Positions 37,209 through 46,987 are shown, numbered from the stretch's first letter. The stretch: 64,000 nt of DNA from Citrobacter enshiensis (GCF_029338175.1 NZ_CP119862.1:2914001-2978000), one strand, 5' to 3'. Translations and numbers: made by a program. The notes: generated from the letters alone by a model not told the origin.

Positions 37209-37541
37209 TTATGACGATGTCGCAGAGGACGGCCATTCTTGTGATAAATGCAGTGTCTGTCCGTCAGAAACAGTGACCACTATTTTAACGGAGTCCCCGG
37301 CTGAAATATTTAAACTCAGTGTTGTTAAATCAATCGGTTGATTAGCGGGTAAAGAAAGCGTCTTTCTCTGCTGTGTGCGGCTTTGCCCCGAAACCCCCTC
37401 TCGCAAAGAGACAATTTGTACCTGGCACATACAGGGCTGCGTCAGCGTAACCTGAGGGATGATGGTGTACATTTCGCCCTGCTGGGTGGTGTTGAAGGTA
37501 ATTTGATTGGTAAGCGCTGCAAGGAGTAATAACGTGTGCAT
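37209..37541 (-). CDS. csgC: Curli assembly protein CsgC
   Basis: Periplasmic inhibitor of CsgA amyloid formation. 110 residues with signal peptide (HTLLLLAALTNQ), Ig-like fold by family. The short CMCQ (CxC) motif near residue 35 is kept. GGGAGGACATT before the ATG. A terminator hairpin lies between csgA and csgC, so only part of the messages should reach it. Confidence 0.93.
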   Translation of the reverse strand: MHTLLLLAALTNQITFNTTQQGEMYTIIPQVTLTQPCMCQVQIVSLREGVSGQSRTQQRKTLSLPANQPIDLTTLSLNISAGDSVKIVVTVSDGQTLHLSQEWPSSATSS

Positions 37542-37553
37542 AATGTCCTCCCG

Positions 37554-37583
37554 AAAAAAAACAGGGCATTCGCCCTGTTTTTC
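37554..37583 (-). terminator. Terminator/attenuator between csgA and csgC
   Basis: ACAGGGC and GCCCTGT flank a short loop with A runs on one side and T runs on the other, so it can act on the minus strand after csgA. Its place in front of csgC fits high csgBA and low csgC expression. Confidence 0.85.
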
Positions 37584-37601
37584 TATAATACAGATTCTGT
37601 A

Positions 37602-38060
37602 TTAGTACTGTTGGGCTGACGCATTGTTGCCAAAGCCAACCTGTTTGATGGTCACATCCGAGCCAGAAGCAGTCTGATCCACCAGCGCGCCGTTACCACC
37701 ACCGAACTGTTTAACAGACATAGTGGAGTCTTTGCCGTTCCACTGGTCGAGAGTCGCGCTGTTGCCGAAGCCTTTTTGCAGCAGATCGATAGAGCTGTCA
37801 TCGGAACCCTGACCAACATCTGCACCGTTTCCGCCGCCGTGTTGAGTAATCGTCAGATCAGAGTTTTTAGCATTAGATTGCAAGGCGACAGCTGAGTTAC
37901 CACCACCGTACTGGTAAATGCTCAAATGTGAATTCGGGCCGTTGTCGCCATGTCCAGGCCAACCACCATTACCGCCGCTACCATATTGCGGAACAACACC
38001 AGCCAGAGCACTGCCAGAAACTACGATTGCTGCAATAGCTGCCACTTTGAAAAGTTTCAT
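37602..38060 (-). CDS. csgA: Major curlin subunit
   Basis: Secreted amyloid subunit of curli fibres. 152 residues: signal peptide ending SGSALA, an N-terminal Gly-rich segment for outer-membrane export, then five imperfect repeats of about 22 residues with the S-x5-Q-x-G-x-G-N-x-A-x3-Q pattern (first SIYQYGGGNSAVALQ, last TIKQVGFGNNASAQQY). The second and fourth repeats carry the Gly/Asp gatekeepers that slow aggregation. Nucleated by CsgB. Confidence 0.96.
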   Translation of the reverse strand: MKLFKVAAIAAIVVSGSALAGVVPQYGSGGNGGWPGHGDNGPNSHLSIYQYGGGNSAVALQSNAKNSDLTITQHGGGNGADVGQGSDDSSIDLLQKGFGNSATLDQWNGKDSTMSVKQFGGGNGALVDQTASGSDVTIKQVGFGNNASAQQY

Positions 38061-38101
38061 GGTAAACCCCCATCGGATTGATTTAAACGTCGCAAAAAGT
38101 A

Positions 38102-38557
38102 TTAACGTTGAGTAACGCGAATAGCCATTTGCGACTGTCTCTGCACCACAACTGCTGTTTTTTGCGTACCATACTGAGTAATATTTGCTTTATTTCCAGA
38201 GCCTTTCTGGATAATCATCGCAGTATTACCATATGAACCTTGCGAAATACTTGCATCATTAGAGTTACCCTTCTGATCAATGTACGCAAGGTTATAAGCT
38301 CCTGATTGGTCAACCTTCGCCCGGTTATTTCCACCATCTTGTGAAACGACGGACAACAGTTTTGAGCCATCCTGGCGAACATTTGCACTATTATTCGTGC
38401 CGACTTGACCAATAATGGCTGCCTGATTAAATGAAGACTTGCTTAATTCATTTACCGCAAAGTTATATTCTGACGTTGCCATATCATAACTTGTCGCGGA
38501 TGCAATCCCAGGCGCACCCAGTATTGTTAACATCATAAATAACAATTTGTTTTTCAT
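38102..38557 (-). CDS. csgB: Minor curlin subunit / nucleator
   Basis: Surface-bound nucleator of CsgA polymerisation. 151 residues from the ATG reading MKNKLLFMMLTILGAPG; the frame runs 9 codons further up. Signal peptide, then repeats with the curlin pattern (IIGQVGTNNSANVRQ, IIQKGSGNKANITQYG) and a basic last repeat ending IRVTQR that anchors to the cell. First gene of csgBAC. Confidence 0.95.
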   Translation of the reverse strand: MKNKLLFMMLTILGAPGIASATSYDMATSEYNFAVNELSKSSFNQAAIIGQVGTNNSANVRQDGSKLLSVVSQDGGNNRAKVDQSGAYNLAYIDQKGNSNDASISQGSYGNTAMIIQKGSGNKANITQYGTQKTAVVVQRQSQMAIRVTQR

Positions 38558-39320
38558 GTTGTCACCCTGGACCTGGTCGTACATGAAGATAAATTAAAAA
38601 ACTTGTCAAATTTATTGTTAACGCGATGCGCTTTTTGTTAACGCCGCGTTACGATGAAGAGTATGTCTGCGGAAACATTTTAAATAACTCACCCACGAGT
38701 GGTATTTTGATATTTCAGTTCACACCAAAGTGCTAATTAGCAACTAATCCCGCTGTTATTAACGTCATTTTTATTTTTTCTTAGCACGGTACATTGCATT
38801 TTTATGCAAAGGGACAAAATGCCGTTCCCGGTACATTTTAATGGGGTTCAGTAGCGCTGAAGAAAGCCTGGCGGCATGAGTCGTTACAAGCAGCGTTTTT
38901 TTGTACTTAAAAACGATCGCTGAAAACCGGGACAGAAATTTTAAAATAAAAAAGGAAAAAAGTCGCAGTCAAAAATTACACAAACACATTAAAATCAATT
39001 AGTTAATATAATTTGTATGATTTTTTAAATCTATGCAATAACGGCAAAATGTACAACTTTCTTATCAAATCTAATCTTAAAAAAACCTTATAATTAACAT
39101 ATTAATATATATTTTTACATTCAGTTACAAGTTTAACACTTGCTTTAAGGTTTGTAATGACTAGATTGAAATCAGATGTAGTCCATTAGTTTTATATTTT
39201 GCCCATTAGGGCTGATTTATTTCTACAAACAGCAGTGCAACATCTGTCAGTACTTCTGGTGTCTCTATTTTAGTAGGGGCAGCTGTCAGGTGTGCGACTA
39301 AAAAAAAGTGGGGTTTCATC
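38558..39320. promoter_or_regulatory. csgB-csgD divergent control region (763 bp)
   Basis: Long, very AT-rich region between csgBAC and csgDEFG, the same size class as in E. coli, where OmpR, IHF, H-NS, RcsB, CsgD and several small RNAs act. I see a CsgD box near csgB (38685-38697), long A/T stretches at 38930-39120 suited to IHF and H-NS, and no open frame of note. The csgD ribosome region (GTGGGGTTTCATC) is at the right end. Confidence 0.7.
38685..38697 (-). promoter_or_regulatory. CsgD-binding box of csgBAC
   Basis: The minus strand reads CGTGGGTGAGTTA, differing by one extra base from the CGGGTGAGTTA core of the CsgD consensus (CGGGKGAGNKA). It lies about 128 bases before the csgB start, in the csgBA promoter region. 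Confidence 0.7.
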
Positions 39321-39971
39321 ATGTTTAATGAAGTCCATAGTATTCATGGTCATACATTATTGTTGATCACTAAACCGTCCCTGCAAGCTACAGCCTTATT
39401 GCAACACTTAAAGCAATCTCTGGCGTTAACCGGAAAACTGCATAACATTCAGCGTTCTCTGGACGATATCTCTGCCAGCTGCATTGTTTTACTGGATATG
39501 ATGGAAGCCGATAAAAAGCTTATCCATTACTGGCAAGACAACTTAAGCCGGAAAAACAACAATTTAAAAACATTATTGTTGAATACTCCCGACGATTATC
39601 CGTACAGGGATATTGAAAACTGGCCTCATATCAATGGCGTGTTTTACGCAGCAGAAGATGAAGAGCGTGTCGTAAACGGATTGCAAGGGGTCTTACGCGG
39701 TGAATGCTACTTTTCGCAGAAATTAGCCAGTTACCTGATAACGCATTCAGGAAACTATCGCTATAACAGCACAGAGTCGGCACTTCTCACTCATCGCGAA
39801 AAAGAGATCCTTAATAAGCTGCGTATCGGCGCGTCAAATATTGAAATCGCTCGTTCGCTGTTTATCAGCGAAAACACGGTCAAGACGCACCTTTATAATC
39901 TTTTCAAGAAGATAGCAGTCAAAAACCGAACACAAGCGGTTTCGTGGGCAAACGATAACCTCAGGCGGTAA
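39321..39971 (+). CDS. csgD: Master biofilm regulator CsgD
   Basis: LuxR/FixJ-type regulator that turns on csgBAC and cellulose-related genes. 216 residues: an N-terminal receiver-like domain without the phosphorylation Asp pattern, and a C-terminal helix-turn-helix near residues 155-205 ([40 protein letters not shown]). csgE follows after 4 bases. Confidence 0.96.
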   Translation: MFNEVHSIHGHTLLLITKPSLQATALLQHLKQSLALTGKLHNIQRSLDDISASCIVLLDMMEADKKLIHYWQDNLSRKNNNLKTLLLNTPDDYPYRDIENWPHINGVFYAAEDEERVVNGLQGVLRGECYFSQKLASYLITHSGNYRYNSTESALLTHREKEILNKLRIGASNIEIARSLFISENTVKTHLYNLFKKIAVKNRTQAVSWANDNLRR

Positions 39972-39975
39972 AGCC

Positions 39976-40365
39976 ATGAAACGCTATCTGACCTGGATTG
40001 TAGCGGCTGAATTACTCTTTGCCTCCGGGAATCTACACGCCGTTGAAGTCGAGGTTCCCGGATTGTTAACTGACCACACGGTTTCGTCTATTGGGCATGA
40101 TTTTTATCGTGCCTTTAGCGACAAGTGGGAAAGTGAATACACAGGTAACTTAACCATAAATGAAAGACCCAGTGCGCGTTGGGGAAGTTGGATCACCATA
40201 ACGGTAAACCAGGACGTTATCTTCCAGACATTTTTATTCCCGACGAAACGAGACTTTGAGCGAACGGTTGTCTTCGCACTATCTGCAACTGAGGATGCAT
40301 TAAATCGCCGGCAAATAGACCAAACGCTATTAGGCACCGGTGATTTAGCGCATGATGAATTCTAA
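39976..40365 (+). CDS. csgE: Curli export adaptor CsgE
   Basis: Periplasmic protein that caps the CsgG channel and directs CsgA secretion. 129 residues with signal peptide ([19 protein letters not shown]), mature start [20 protein letters not shown]. Second gene of csgDEFG, coupled closely to csgD. Confidence 0.95.
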   Translation: MKRYLTWIVAAELLFASGNLHAVEVEVPGLLTDHTVSSIGHDFYRAFSDKWESEYTGNLTINERPSARWGSWITITVNQDVIFQTFLFPTKRDFERTVVFALSATEDALNRRQIDQTLLGTGDLAHDEF

Positions 40366-40391
40366 TATATATTCTTTGTCCGGAGGCTGTC

Positions 40392-40808
40392 ATGCGTGTT
40401 AAACATGCAGTAGTTATACTCATGATTATTTCGCCACTCAGTTGGGCTGGCAATATGACATTCCAGTTCCGAAATCCTAACTTTGGCGGAAACCCCAATA
40501 ATGGGGCATTTCTATTAAACAGCGCCCAGGCGCAGAACTCCTATAAAGATCCTGATTTCGATGACGACTTTGGGATTGAAACACCATCTGCGTTAGATAA
40601 CTTCACCCAGGCAATTCAGTCGCAAATACTGGGGGGATTACTCACCAATATTAATACCGGGAAACCCGGCAGGATGGTGACCAGTGATTTCATTATTGAT
40701 ATATCCAATACGGATGGTCAACTGAAGTTGAATGTCACAGACAGAAAAACAGGTAAAGTCTCCACCATTGAGGTGTCAGGTTTACAAACAAATTCAACCG
40801 ATTTTTAA
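40392..40808 (+). CDS. csgF: Curli assembly factor CsgF
   Basis: Outer-surface protein that binds CsgG and positions CsgB for nucleation. 138 residues: signal peptide ending SPLSWA, then the mature N-terminus [20 protein letters not shown], which is the part known to insert in the CsgG pore. CCGGAGGCTGTC ribosome site. Confidence 0.95.
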   Translation: MRVKHAVVILMIISPLSWAGNMTFQFRNPNFGGNPNNGAFLLNSAQAQNSYKDPDFDDDFGIETPSALDNFTQAIQSQILGGLLTNINTGKPGRMVTSDFIIDISNTDGQLKLNVTDRKTGKVSTIEVSGLQTNSTDF

Positions 40809-40834
40809 GCATCAGCCACAAAAGGACAATAATC

Positions 40835-41668
40835 ATGCAGCGCTTACTGATTTTGGTTGCCGTATGCTTACTGAGCGGATGCTTAACCGCCCCGCCTAAA
40901 GAAGCCGCTAAGCCGACATTAATGCCCCGTGCGCAAAGTTATAAAGACTTAACGCATTTGCCTATGCCGACAGGTAAGATTTTTGTCTCGGTTTACAATA
41001 TCCAGGATGAAACCGGACAATTTAAACCTTATCCGGCAAGTAACTTCTCAACCGCTGTGCCCCAGAGTGCGACCGCCATGCTGGTGACGGCGCTGAAAGA
41101 TTCTCGTTGGTTCGTCCCGCTGGAACGTCAGGGACTGCAAAACCTGCTGAACGAACGTAAAATCATTCGCGCAGCGCAAGAAAATGGCACCGTTGCCATC
41201 AATAACCGTATACCGCTGCAATCTCTGACTGCTGCGAATATCATGGTGGAAGGGTCGATCATTGGCTATGAAAGCAATGTGAAATCAGGTGGTGTGGGCG
41301 CCCGGTACTTTGGTATCGGTGCGGACACGCAATACCAGTTGGATCAAATTGCCGTCAACCTGCGCGTGGTTAACGTCAGTACCGGTGAGATCCTCTCCTC
41401 CGTAAACACCAGCAAGACCATACTTTCTTATGAAGTTCAGGCGGGGGTTTTCCGCTTCATCGATTATCAACGTCTGCTGGAAGGTGAAATTGGCTACACC
41501 TCTAACGAACCCGTCATGTTGTGTCTGATGTCTGCCATCGAAACAGGCGTTATCTTCCTGATCAATGACGGTATCGATCGCGGTTTGTGGGACCTGCAGA
41601 ACAAAACTGAACGTCAGAACGACATTCTGGTGAAATATCGCCATCTGTCAGTCCCTCCGGAATCCTGA
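40835..41668 (+). CDS. csgG: Curli secretion channel lipoprotein CsgG
   Basis: Outer-membrane lipoprotein forming the nonameric curli pore. 277 residues: lipobox LLSGC at Cys 16, then LTAPPKEAAKPTLMPRAQSY and conserved pore segments (GVGARYFGIGADTQYQLDQI). Last gene of csgDEFG, followed by a strong terminator. Confidence 0.96.
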   Translation: MQRLLILVAVCLLSGCLTAPPKEAAKPTLMPRAQSYKDLTHLPMPTGKIFVSVYNIQDETGQFKPYPASNFSTAVPQSATAMLVTALKDSRWFVPLERQGLQNLLNERKIIRAAQENGTVAINNRIPLQSLTAANIMVEGSIIGYESNVKSGGVGARYFGIGADTQYQLDQIAVNLRVVNVSTGEILSSVNTSKTILSYEVQAGVFRFIDYQRLLEGEIGYTSNEPVMLCLMSAIETGVIFLINDGIDRGLWDLQNKTERQNDILVKYRHLSVPPES

Positions 41669-41678
41669 TATTCAAAGC

Positions 41679-41714
41679 AAAAAAAAGCGTGAGATCTTCT
41701 CACGCTTTTTTTTT
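41679..41714. terminator. Bidirectional terminator between csgG and ycdZ
   Basis: AAAGCGTGAGA and TCTCACGCTTT form an 11-bp stem with A runs to the left and T runs to the right, so it works for csgG (plus) and ycdZ (minus). Confidence 0.92.
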
Positions 41715-42195
41715 ATTTGCTGGGCACCGCTTGCGATGCGCCTCGCTCCCGGCGGGAAGCCAGCCAGAGTCCGCTGTTTTTCATCGCGTAGCCAAAAACC
41801 AGCCCCAGGGCGAGCGAAGGCAAGACCAACCGCCAGTCCCCCTGCCCTGCGAACGTCGCACATGCCCCGATAAAGGTCCCCGGAACAAAGGAGAGCAACA
41901 GTTGCTTAGCCTGAATACACATCAGAAACGCGACGATTCCGGTCATGATATAGCCGACAATCTCAAGGTGTGGCGCAAGCGCGCTACCATGAATGATCAC
42001 CAGAGCCCATACCATGCCGCTTAATAGCGTACATGCTGATATTGCCAGCCCTTTCAAACCGCCCTGAGGGCAAGCAAAGTAGGCTGTGCACCCCAGAAAA
42101 CCGGCCCAACTGAGCAAGCCAAGAGACACGGCCACCCATCCCCAAATACCGGAGAGAATGCCCGTTGTAATTGCAATGGAGAGAAGTATGTTCAT
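41713..42195 (-). CDS. ycdZ: DUF1097 inner-membrane protein YcdZ
   Basis: Predicted membrane protein of unknown function. 160 residues, about four to five helices, from the ATG reading MNILLSIAITTGILSGIWGW; a frame extension of 16 codons is unsupported. The C-terminal tail is shorter and different from E. coli. Overlaps the right edge of the csgG terminator. Confidence 0.92.
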   Translation of the reverse strand: MNILLSIAITTGILSGIWGWVAVSLGLLSWAGFLGCTAYFACPQGGLKGLAISACTLLSGMVWALVIIHGSALAPHLEIVGYIMTGIVAFLMCIQAKQLLLSFVPGTFIGACATFAGQGDWRLVLPSLALGLVFGYAMKNSGLWLASRRERGASQAVPSK

Positions 42196-42296
42196 GGGCC
42201 GCATCATAGCAGAAAAAGCGCATACGAATGCGATCGCGCACACAAATCATGCAACCACCCTAATAGCCTTGCAGTAAATAGTGATTTAAATCACAC

Positions 42297-42851
42297 TTAC
42301 TCTTCAGCGTCTTCCTGCAACTCGTCCCACATTGCGCTAATCGCGTCACGCGTCAAGGGCGCCATCGTACGCCAGAACGGCGTCGTCGCATGAGATTCTA
42401 CTTTGCCCAGAAATGTTCCGCACCAGGGGAGCAGATATTCAACAAACAAGGTTTCCAGCGCTTCACTTTCATCTTCAGCTGACTGATCTTCCAGCCATGA
42501 TGCGGCTAACAGCAAAGTACCAAGATGATCGGCCGGCGTATCCGCCAGAGGCATACCGCGAGCAGAAAGGAATGCCCGGACCTCAGACTCGGCAGCGCCT
42601 TCAACCCATGCGCTACGATAAGGCGGCACCGCACACTCATTACCGACGAACAAGGCATTATAATCTGCCGCCAACTGCGCCATATCACAGCTTTTCTGCA
42701 ACCGGGCCAACAAATCATCTTGTTCCAGCGGCCAACTGGCTGACAATTTACCCTCACGAATCAGCGTAAACAGCGGAACCAGTAAAGGGTCCTGTGGTTG
42801 GCGGTAATAAAGCGATCCCAGCACGCGACACAGGATAGAAAACTCGTTCAT
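42297..42851 (-). CDS. ycdY: TorD-family chaperone YcdY
   Basis: Redox-enzyme maturation type chaperone; in E. coli it activates the phosphatase YcdX by aiding zinc insertion. 184 residues, all alpha-helical. Third gene of ghrA-ycdX-ycdY, 23 bases after ycdX. Confidence 0.92.
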   Translation of the reverse strand: MNEFSILCRVLGSLYYRQPQDPLLVPLFTLIREGKLSASWPLEQDDLLARLQKSCDMAQLAADYNALFVGNECAVPPYRSAWVEGAAESEVRAFLSARGMPLADTPADHLGTLLLAASWLEDQSAEDESEALETLFVEYLLPWCGTFLGKVESHATTPFWRTMAPLTRDAISAMWDELQEDAEE

Positions 42852-42874
42852 TTAGGTATTCCAGTTATTAACAA

Positions 42875-43627
<753 letters not shown>

Positions 43628-43698
43628 TCATTTTACGTCAAGGATAGCAGGAATCGTCGCCATTTTTTAGTCGAAACCCGGCGCTAACCGGGTTTGTA

Positions 43699-44637
43699 TC
43701 AGTAGCCTCGCTGGCGATCCACTTGCCCTGTAGCGGGTTTACCGTTTTCCAGTTGCAAAATGGTGTGGGAAATATATTCCACCGCTTCGGCGGGTCGCGT
43801 CACCGCCGCGATATGTGGTGTCATCGCCACGCGAGGATGTTTCCAGAGCGGGCTCTCTTTTGGCAATGGTTCACGGCTGAAGACATCAAGCATTACGCCC
43901 TTAAGTTTTCCACTCTCCAGCGCCGCCAGCAGATCGTCTTCATTGACATGAACGCCGCGTGCCAGGTTAAGCACGTACGCCCCATCCTGCAACTGCGCCA
44001 GCAGTCCGGCATGAATGATCCCCACCGTCTCCGCGGTATTTGGCAGCAGATTAATCAGAACCCGAGTTTGGCTCAAAAATGCAGCGAGTTCCTCTTCACC
44101 GGCAAAACTTTCGACACCAGGCCAGGACTTGCGGCTACGACTCCAGCAACGAAGCGGGAATCCCCACGCCTGTAAGCTTTCGGCGACTTTCGCGCCCAAC
44201 ACCCCCGCCCCCATGATGCCGATAGAAAATTCCTCACGAGAATATTCCGGCAGCGGTCTCCACACAGGTTCATTCTTCTGTGCCTGATAGTCATCAAAAC
44301 GACGGAACCAATGCAATACCTGGCTCACGGCGTATTCCTGCATCTGCAACCCCATTCCCGTATCTTCCAGGCGGAACAACGGAATCGACGGCTCCAGCAT
44401 TTCTGGATGCGCTTTCAGCTTACTGAGAATGGAATCGACCCCAGCCCCCAGCGCGAAGACGGCTTTTAACTTCCGGCCTGCCAGCATTTCCACCGGAGGA
44501 TGCCATACAAGCGCATAATCCGCATGGGCGTTATCACCCACTTTCCATTCGCGAACGTTAGCCCCGGGAATCGCTTTTGCAAGCGCGTTCAGCCACCATG
44601 GCGTGTCGAACGTCGGGTGATAGAAAATTATCTCCAT
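43699..44637 (-). CDS. ghrA: Glyoxylate/hydroxypyruvate reductase A
   Basis: NADPH-dependent D-isomer 2-hydroxyacid dehydrogenase reducing glyoxylate and hydroxypyruvate. 312 residues, standard. NAD(P)-binding segment [20 protein letters not shown] near residue 140, catalytic [14 protein letters not shown] and the His in [11 protein letters not shown]. First gene of its operon. Confidence 0.95.
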   Translation of the reverse strand: MEIIFYHPTFDTPWWLNALAKAIPGANVREWKVGDNAHADYALVWHPPVEMLAGRKLKAVFALGAGVDSILSKLKAHPEMLEPSIPLFRLEDTGMGLQMQEYAVSQVLHWFRRFDDYQAQKNEPVWRPLPEYSREEFSIGIMGAGVLGAKVAESLQAWGFPLRCWSRSRKSWPGVESFAGEEELAAFLSQTRVLINLLPNTAETVGIIHAGLLAQLQDGAYVLNLARGVHVNEDDLLAALESGKLKGVMLDVFSREPLPKESPLWKHPRVAMTPHIAAVTRPAEAVEYISHTILQLENGKPATGQVDRQRGY

Positions 44638-44809
44638 ACTGTCTCCTGCGTGTTGTTATGCGGAATCTACTCGCACTTATCATCATCATTTTCATAAGGA
44701 TCATCAGCATAACAAATTTAAGCCTGCTGGCAAAAAAAGCAGTTTCTGCTTAATTAAGCCTCATGTTGCTTGAAGTTTGTGTAAACGCACGATTTTTTAG
44801 AAAAGGTGA

Positions 44810-44838
44810 TTGACGTAAAAGGCGGATTTCCTTACATT
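44810..44838 (+). promoter_or_regulatory. serX promoter
   Basis: TTGACG and TACATT are 17 bases apart, followed by a GC-rich discriminator (AGCGCCCG), the pattern of stringently controlled tRNA promoters. The tRNA starts 35 bases after the -10. Confidence 0.87.
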
Positions 44839-44872
44839 AGCGCCCGTTCCGGCAACACTGGAACGACAATAT

Positions 44873-44960
44873 GGTGAGGTGTCCGAGTGGCTGAAGGAGC
44901 ACGCCTGGAAAGTGTGTATACGGCAACGTATCGGGGGTTCGAATCCCCCCCTCACCGCCA
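44873..44960 (+). tRNA. serX: tRNA-Ser (anticodon GGA)
   Basis: An 88-base class II tRNA. The acceptor stem GGTGAGG pairs with CCTCACC, with encoded GCCA at the end. Anticodon GGA sits in CCTGGAAAG. A long variable arm (TGTATACGGCAACGTATC region) and T-arm GGGGGTTCGAATCCCCC follow. Reads UCC/UCU codons. Essentially the E. coli serX sequence, in the same place beside ghrA. Confidence 0.97.
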
Positions 44961-45380
44961 TATTCGAGAAAGAGCTCGTACGAAAGTACGGGCTTTTTTT
45001 TCGCATGTTGCACACGCTGGGGGGATGAGAATCCCCGACCGGGGTTCGACAACTGGCGCAGCCAGTTGGACAGACCGCGAACGCAGTAAGTGGGCTGCCC
45101 GTCAGGGCGAGCGAAGCGAGTCAATCCCCCCCTCACCGCCATATTCGAGAAAGAGCTCGTACGAAAGTACGGGCTTTTTTTTCGCATGTTGCACGCTGCG
45201 GGGGATGAGAATCCCCGACCGGGGTTCGACAACTGGCGCAGCCAGTTGGACAGACCGCGAACACAGTGAGTGGGCTGCCCGTCAGGGCGAGCGAAGCGAG
45301 TCAATCCCCCCTCACCGCCATATTCGAGAAAGAGCTCGTACGAAAGTACGGGCTTTTTTTCGCATATTGCACACGCTGGG
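44942..45380 (+). repeat. Tandem repeats after serX (rtT-like), each ending in the tRNA 3' end
   Basis: After the tRNA, two full units of 181 bp (44961-45141) and 179 bp (45142-45320) and a third partial copy (45321-45380) follow. Each full unit starts with a hairpin GAGCTCGTAC-GAAA-GTACGGGCTTTTTTT and ends with a copy of the last 19 bases of the tRNA (AATCCCCCCCTCACCGCCA; one C fewer in the second). In between lie further inverted repeats (ACTGGCGCAGCCAGT). In E. coli the tyrT operon has 178-bp repeats with the terminal 19 bp of tRNA-Tyr, giving rtT RNA; the same layout here at a serine tRNA suggests a related element. Confidence 0.88.
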
Positions 45381-45453
45381 TTACAGGAGACCAGACCGAA
45401 CGGTTGCGTCGTTTCTAAGCACCCTTTATCCTGCAAAAAACAAAGCCCGGTTT

Positions 45454-45572
45454 TGGACTGTACCCCAAAAGTTGGACACCCAACTGAGTAAGGTGCAGTT
45501 TTTTATGGCAAAGCCAAAATATTCCCTCGAAACCAGAATAGCTGTAGTCAATCACTACCTTGCCGGAAACGA
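45454..45572 (+). repeat. Tandem duplicate of the IS left end (119 bp)
   Basis: Bases 45454-45572 are repeated exactly at 45573-45691, including the inverted repeat, the orfA ribosome area and its first codons. The outer copy of orfA runs into the duplicate and stops after 33 codons. The target duplication lies next to the outer copy, so the doubling arose within the inserted element or came with it. Confidence 0.93.
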
Positions 45573-45623
45573 TGGACTGTACCCCAAAAGTTGGACACCC
45601 AACTGAGTAAGGTGCAGTTTTTT

Positions 45624-46148
45624 ATGGCAAAGCCAAAATATTCCCTCGAAACCAGAATAGCTGTAGTCAATCACTACCTTGCCGGAAACGATGGAACACA
45701 TCGTACCGCTGAACGTTTTGGTGTTGAAAGAACATCAGTGCGACGCTGGGTAAGAGCCTGGCAACTCCATGGTATTGATGGCATAACCTGGAAAAATAAC
45801 CGCCATTCTCCAGCGTTCCGGATGGCTGTTGTCCAGACTGTTCTCAATGAAGAACTTTCAATGCGTGAAGCTGCCGCACGGTTTAATATCTCAAATGAAA
45901 CCGTTGTCCGGCACTGGGTGAATGTCTACAAAGACGCAGGTGAGAAAGGACTTCTGAGCATAAAACCTGGCCGGAGCAAGGACATGACAAAACCCCAAAA
46001 AACACTTCCACTTACCGATGCTGCACTGGAAAAGTTATCTCCCGAAGAACTGCGGGCTGAACTCCGTTACCTGCGAGCAGAGAATGCCTATCTAAAAAAG
46101 CTGAAGGCCTTAGTTCAAAGCGAGAAAAACGGCAGAAAGCCGCAATAA
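45624..46148 (+). CDS. IS3-family transposase OrfA
   Basis: DNA-binding half of the transposase, 174 residues from the ATG in TTTTTTATGGC. Two helix-turn-helix parts (RTAERFGVERTSVRRWVRAW near residues 25-50 and MREAAARFNISNETVVRHWV near 80-100), then a C-terminal leucine-zipper-like helix (LSPEELRAELRYLRAENAYL). Intact. A frame extension of 11 codons upstream reads through the leader and is not expected to be used. Confidence 0.9.
   Translation: MAKPKYSLETRIAVVNHYLAGNDGTHRTAERFGVERTSVRRWVRAWQLHGIDGITWKNNRHSPAFRMAVVQTVLNEELSMREAAARFNISNETVVRHWVNVYKDAGEKGLLSIKPGRSKDMTKPQKTLPLTDAALEKLSPEELRAELRYLRAENAYLKKLKALVQSEKNGRKPQ
46094..46100 (+). other. Programmed -1 frameshift site (A6G)
   Basis: AAAAAAG read as A AAA AAG in the orfA frame is the classic IS3-family slippery heptamer. 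A -1 shift here joins orfA to the orfB frame to make the OrfAB transposase. Confidence 0.82.
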
Positions 46149-46987
46149 TCAGTGAGCTAAGGCTGGAGTATGCGCTCAGTGACCTTCTGCGTGCAGCGGA
46201 TATGTCCCGCAGTACGTGGTATCACAATATGAATGCGCTGAAGCGAGTGGACAGGCATGCAGGGCTGAAAGACAAAATCAGAGAGATTTACCACTATCAC
46301 AAAGGGCGCTATGGCTACCGCAGGATCACGCTCTCACTGAGAAAACAGGGGGTGCTGGTAAACCATAAAACAGTGCAGCGGCTGATGACAGCGTTGTCGC
46401 TCCGGTCTCTGATAAGGGTGAAGAAATATCGAGCCTGGAAAGGGGAAGCGGGCAAGGCAGCGCCCAATATCCTGAGTCGGAACTTCGGTGCCTCAAAAGC
46501 CAACGAAAAATGGGTTACGGATGTTACAGAGTTCTCGGTGCAGGGTAAAAAACTGTACCTGTCGCCGGTTCTCGATCTGTTTAACCGGGAGATTATCTCC
46601 TACAGCCTGTCGGAAAGGCCGGTGATGGAGATAGTTAATACGATCTGCACGATGCGTTCTCGAAGCTCAGCCCAGAAGACACCCCGTTGTTGCACTCGGA
46701 TCAGGGCTGGCATTATCGAATGGCTGGTTATCAGGTCAGGTTAAAGGCACAGGGCATGACGCAAAGTATGTCGCGCAAAGGAAAACTGCCTGGATAATGC
46801 GGTGATGGAGAACTTCTTCGGTACGTTGAAATCGGAGTGTTTTTATCTGGGTCAGTTCAGCAGTGTCAAAGAACTAAGGAAAGCGATAGAGGACTATATC
46901 CATTACTACAACAACGAACGGATAAGCCTGAAATTAAAAGGCCTGAGTCCGGTAGAATACCGAACCCAGGCCCTGAAAGCCGCTTAA
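46094..46987 (+). pseudogene. IS3-family transposase OrfB, twice frameshifted
   Basis: DDE integrase half (rve domain). The start reads through from the slippery site; an internal ATG at 46202 begins MSRSTWYHNMNALKRVD. First catalytic Asp in KWVTDVTEF. Near 46650 one base appears lost (CGATCTGCACGATG), shifting the frame; the second Asp (LHSDQGWHYR) is then in another frame. Near 46783 an extra A (GGAAAACTGCC) restores the original frame for DNAVMENFFGTLKSE with the catalytic Glu 36 residues after the second Asp. The frame used between the lesions ends in a stop, so no full OrfB is made. A sequencing error cannot be excluded for either base. Confidence 0.86.

Noticed and set aside
45000-45380. 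CRISPR-like array
   Set aside because: Repeat units are about 180 bp and nearly identical throughout, with no short repeat/variable spacer pattern and no cas genes in the window.
44837-45436. A 199-codon minus-strand frame with repeated GLSNWLRQLSNPGRGFSS units
   Set aside because: It is antisense to serX and its tandem repeats; the repeated peptide simply mirrors the DNA repeat, with no ribosome site.
44887-45606. A 239-codon plus-strand frame starting inside the tRNA
   Set aside because: It runs through the tRNA, repeats and the IS left end; its peptide repeats are by-products of the DNA repeats.
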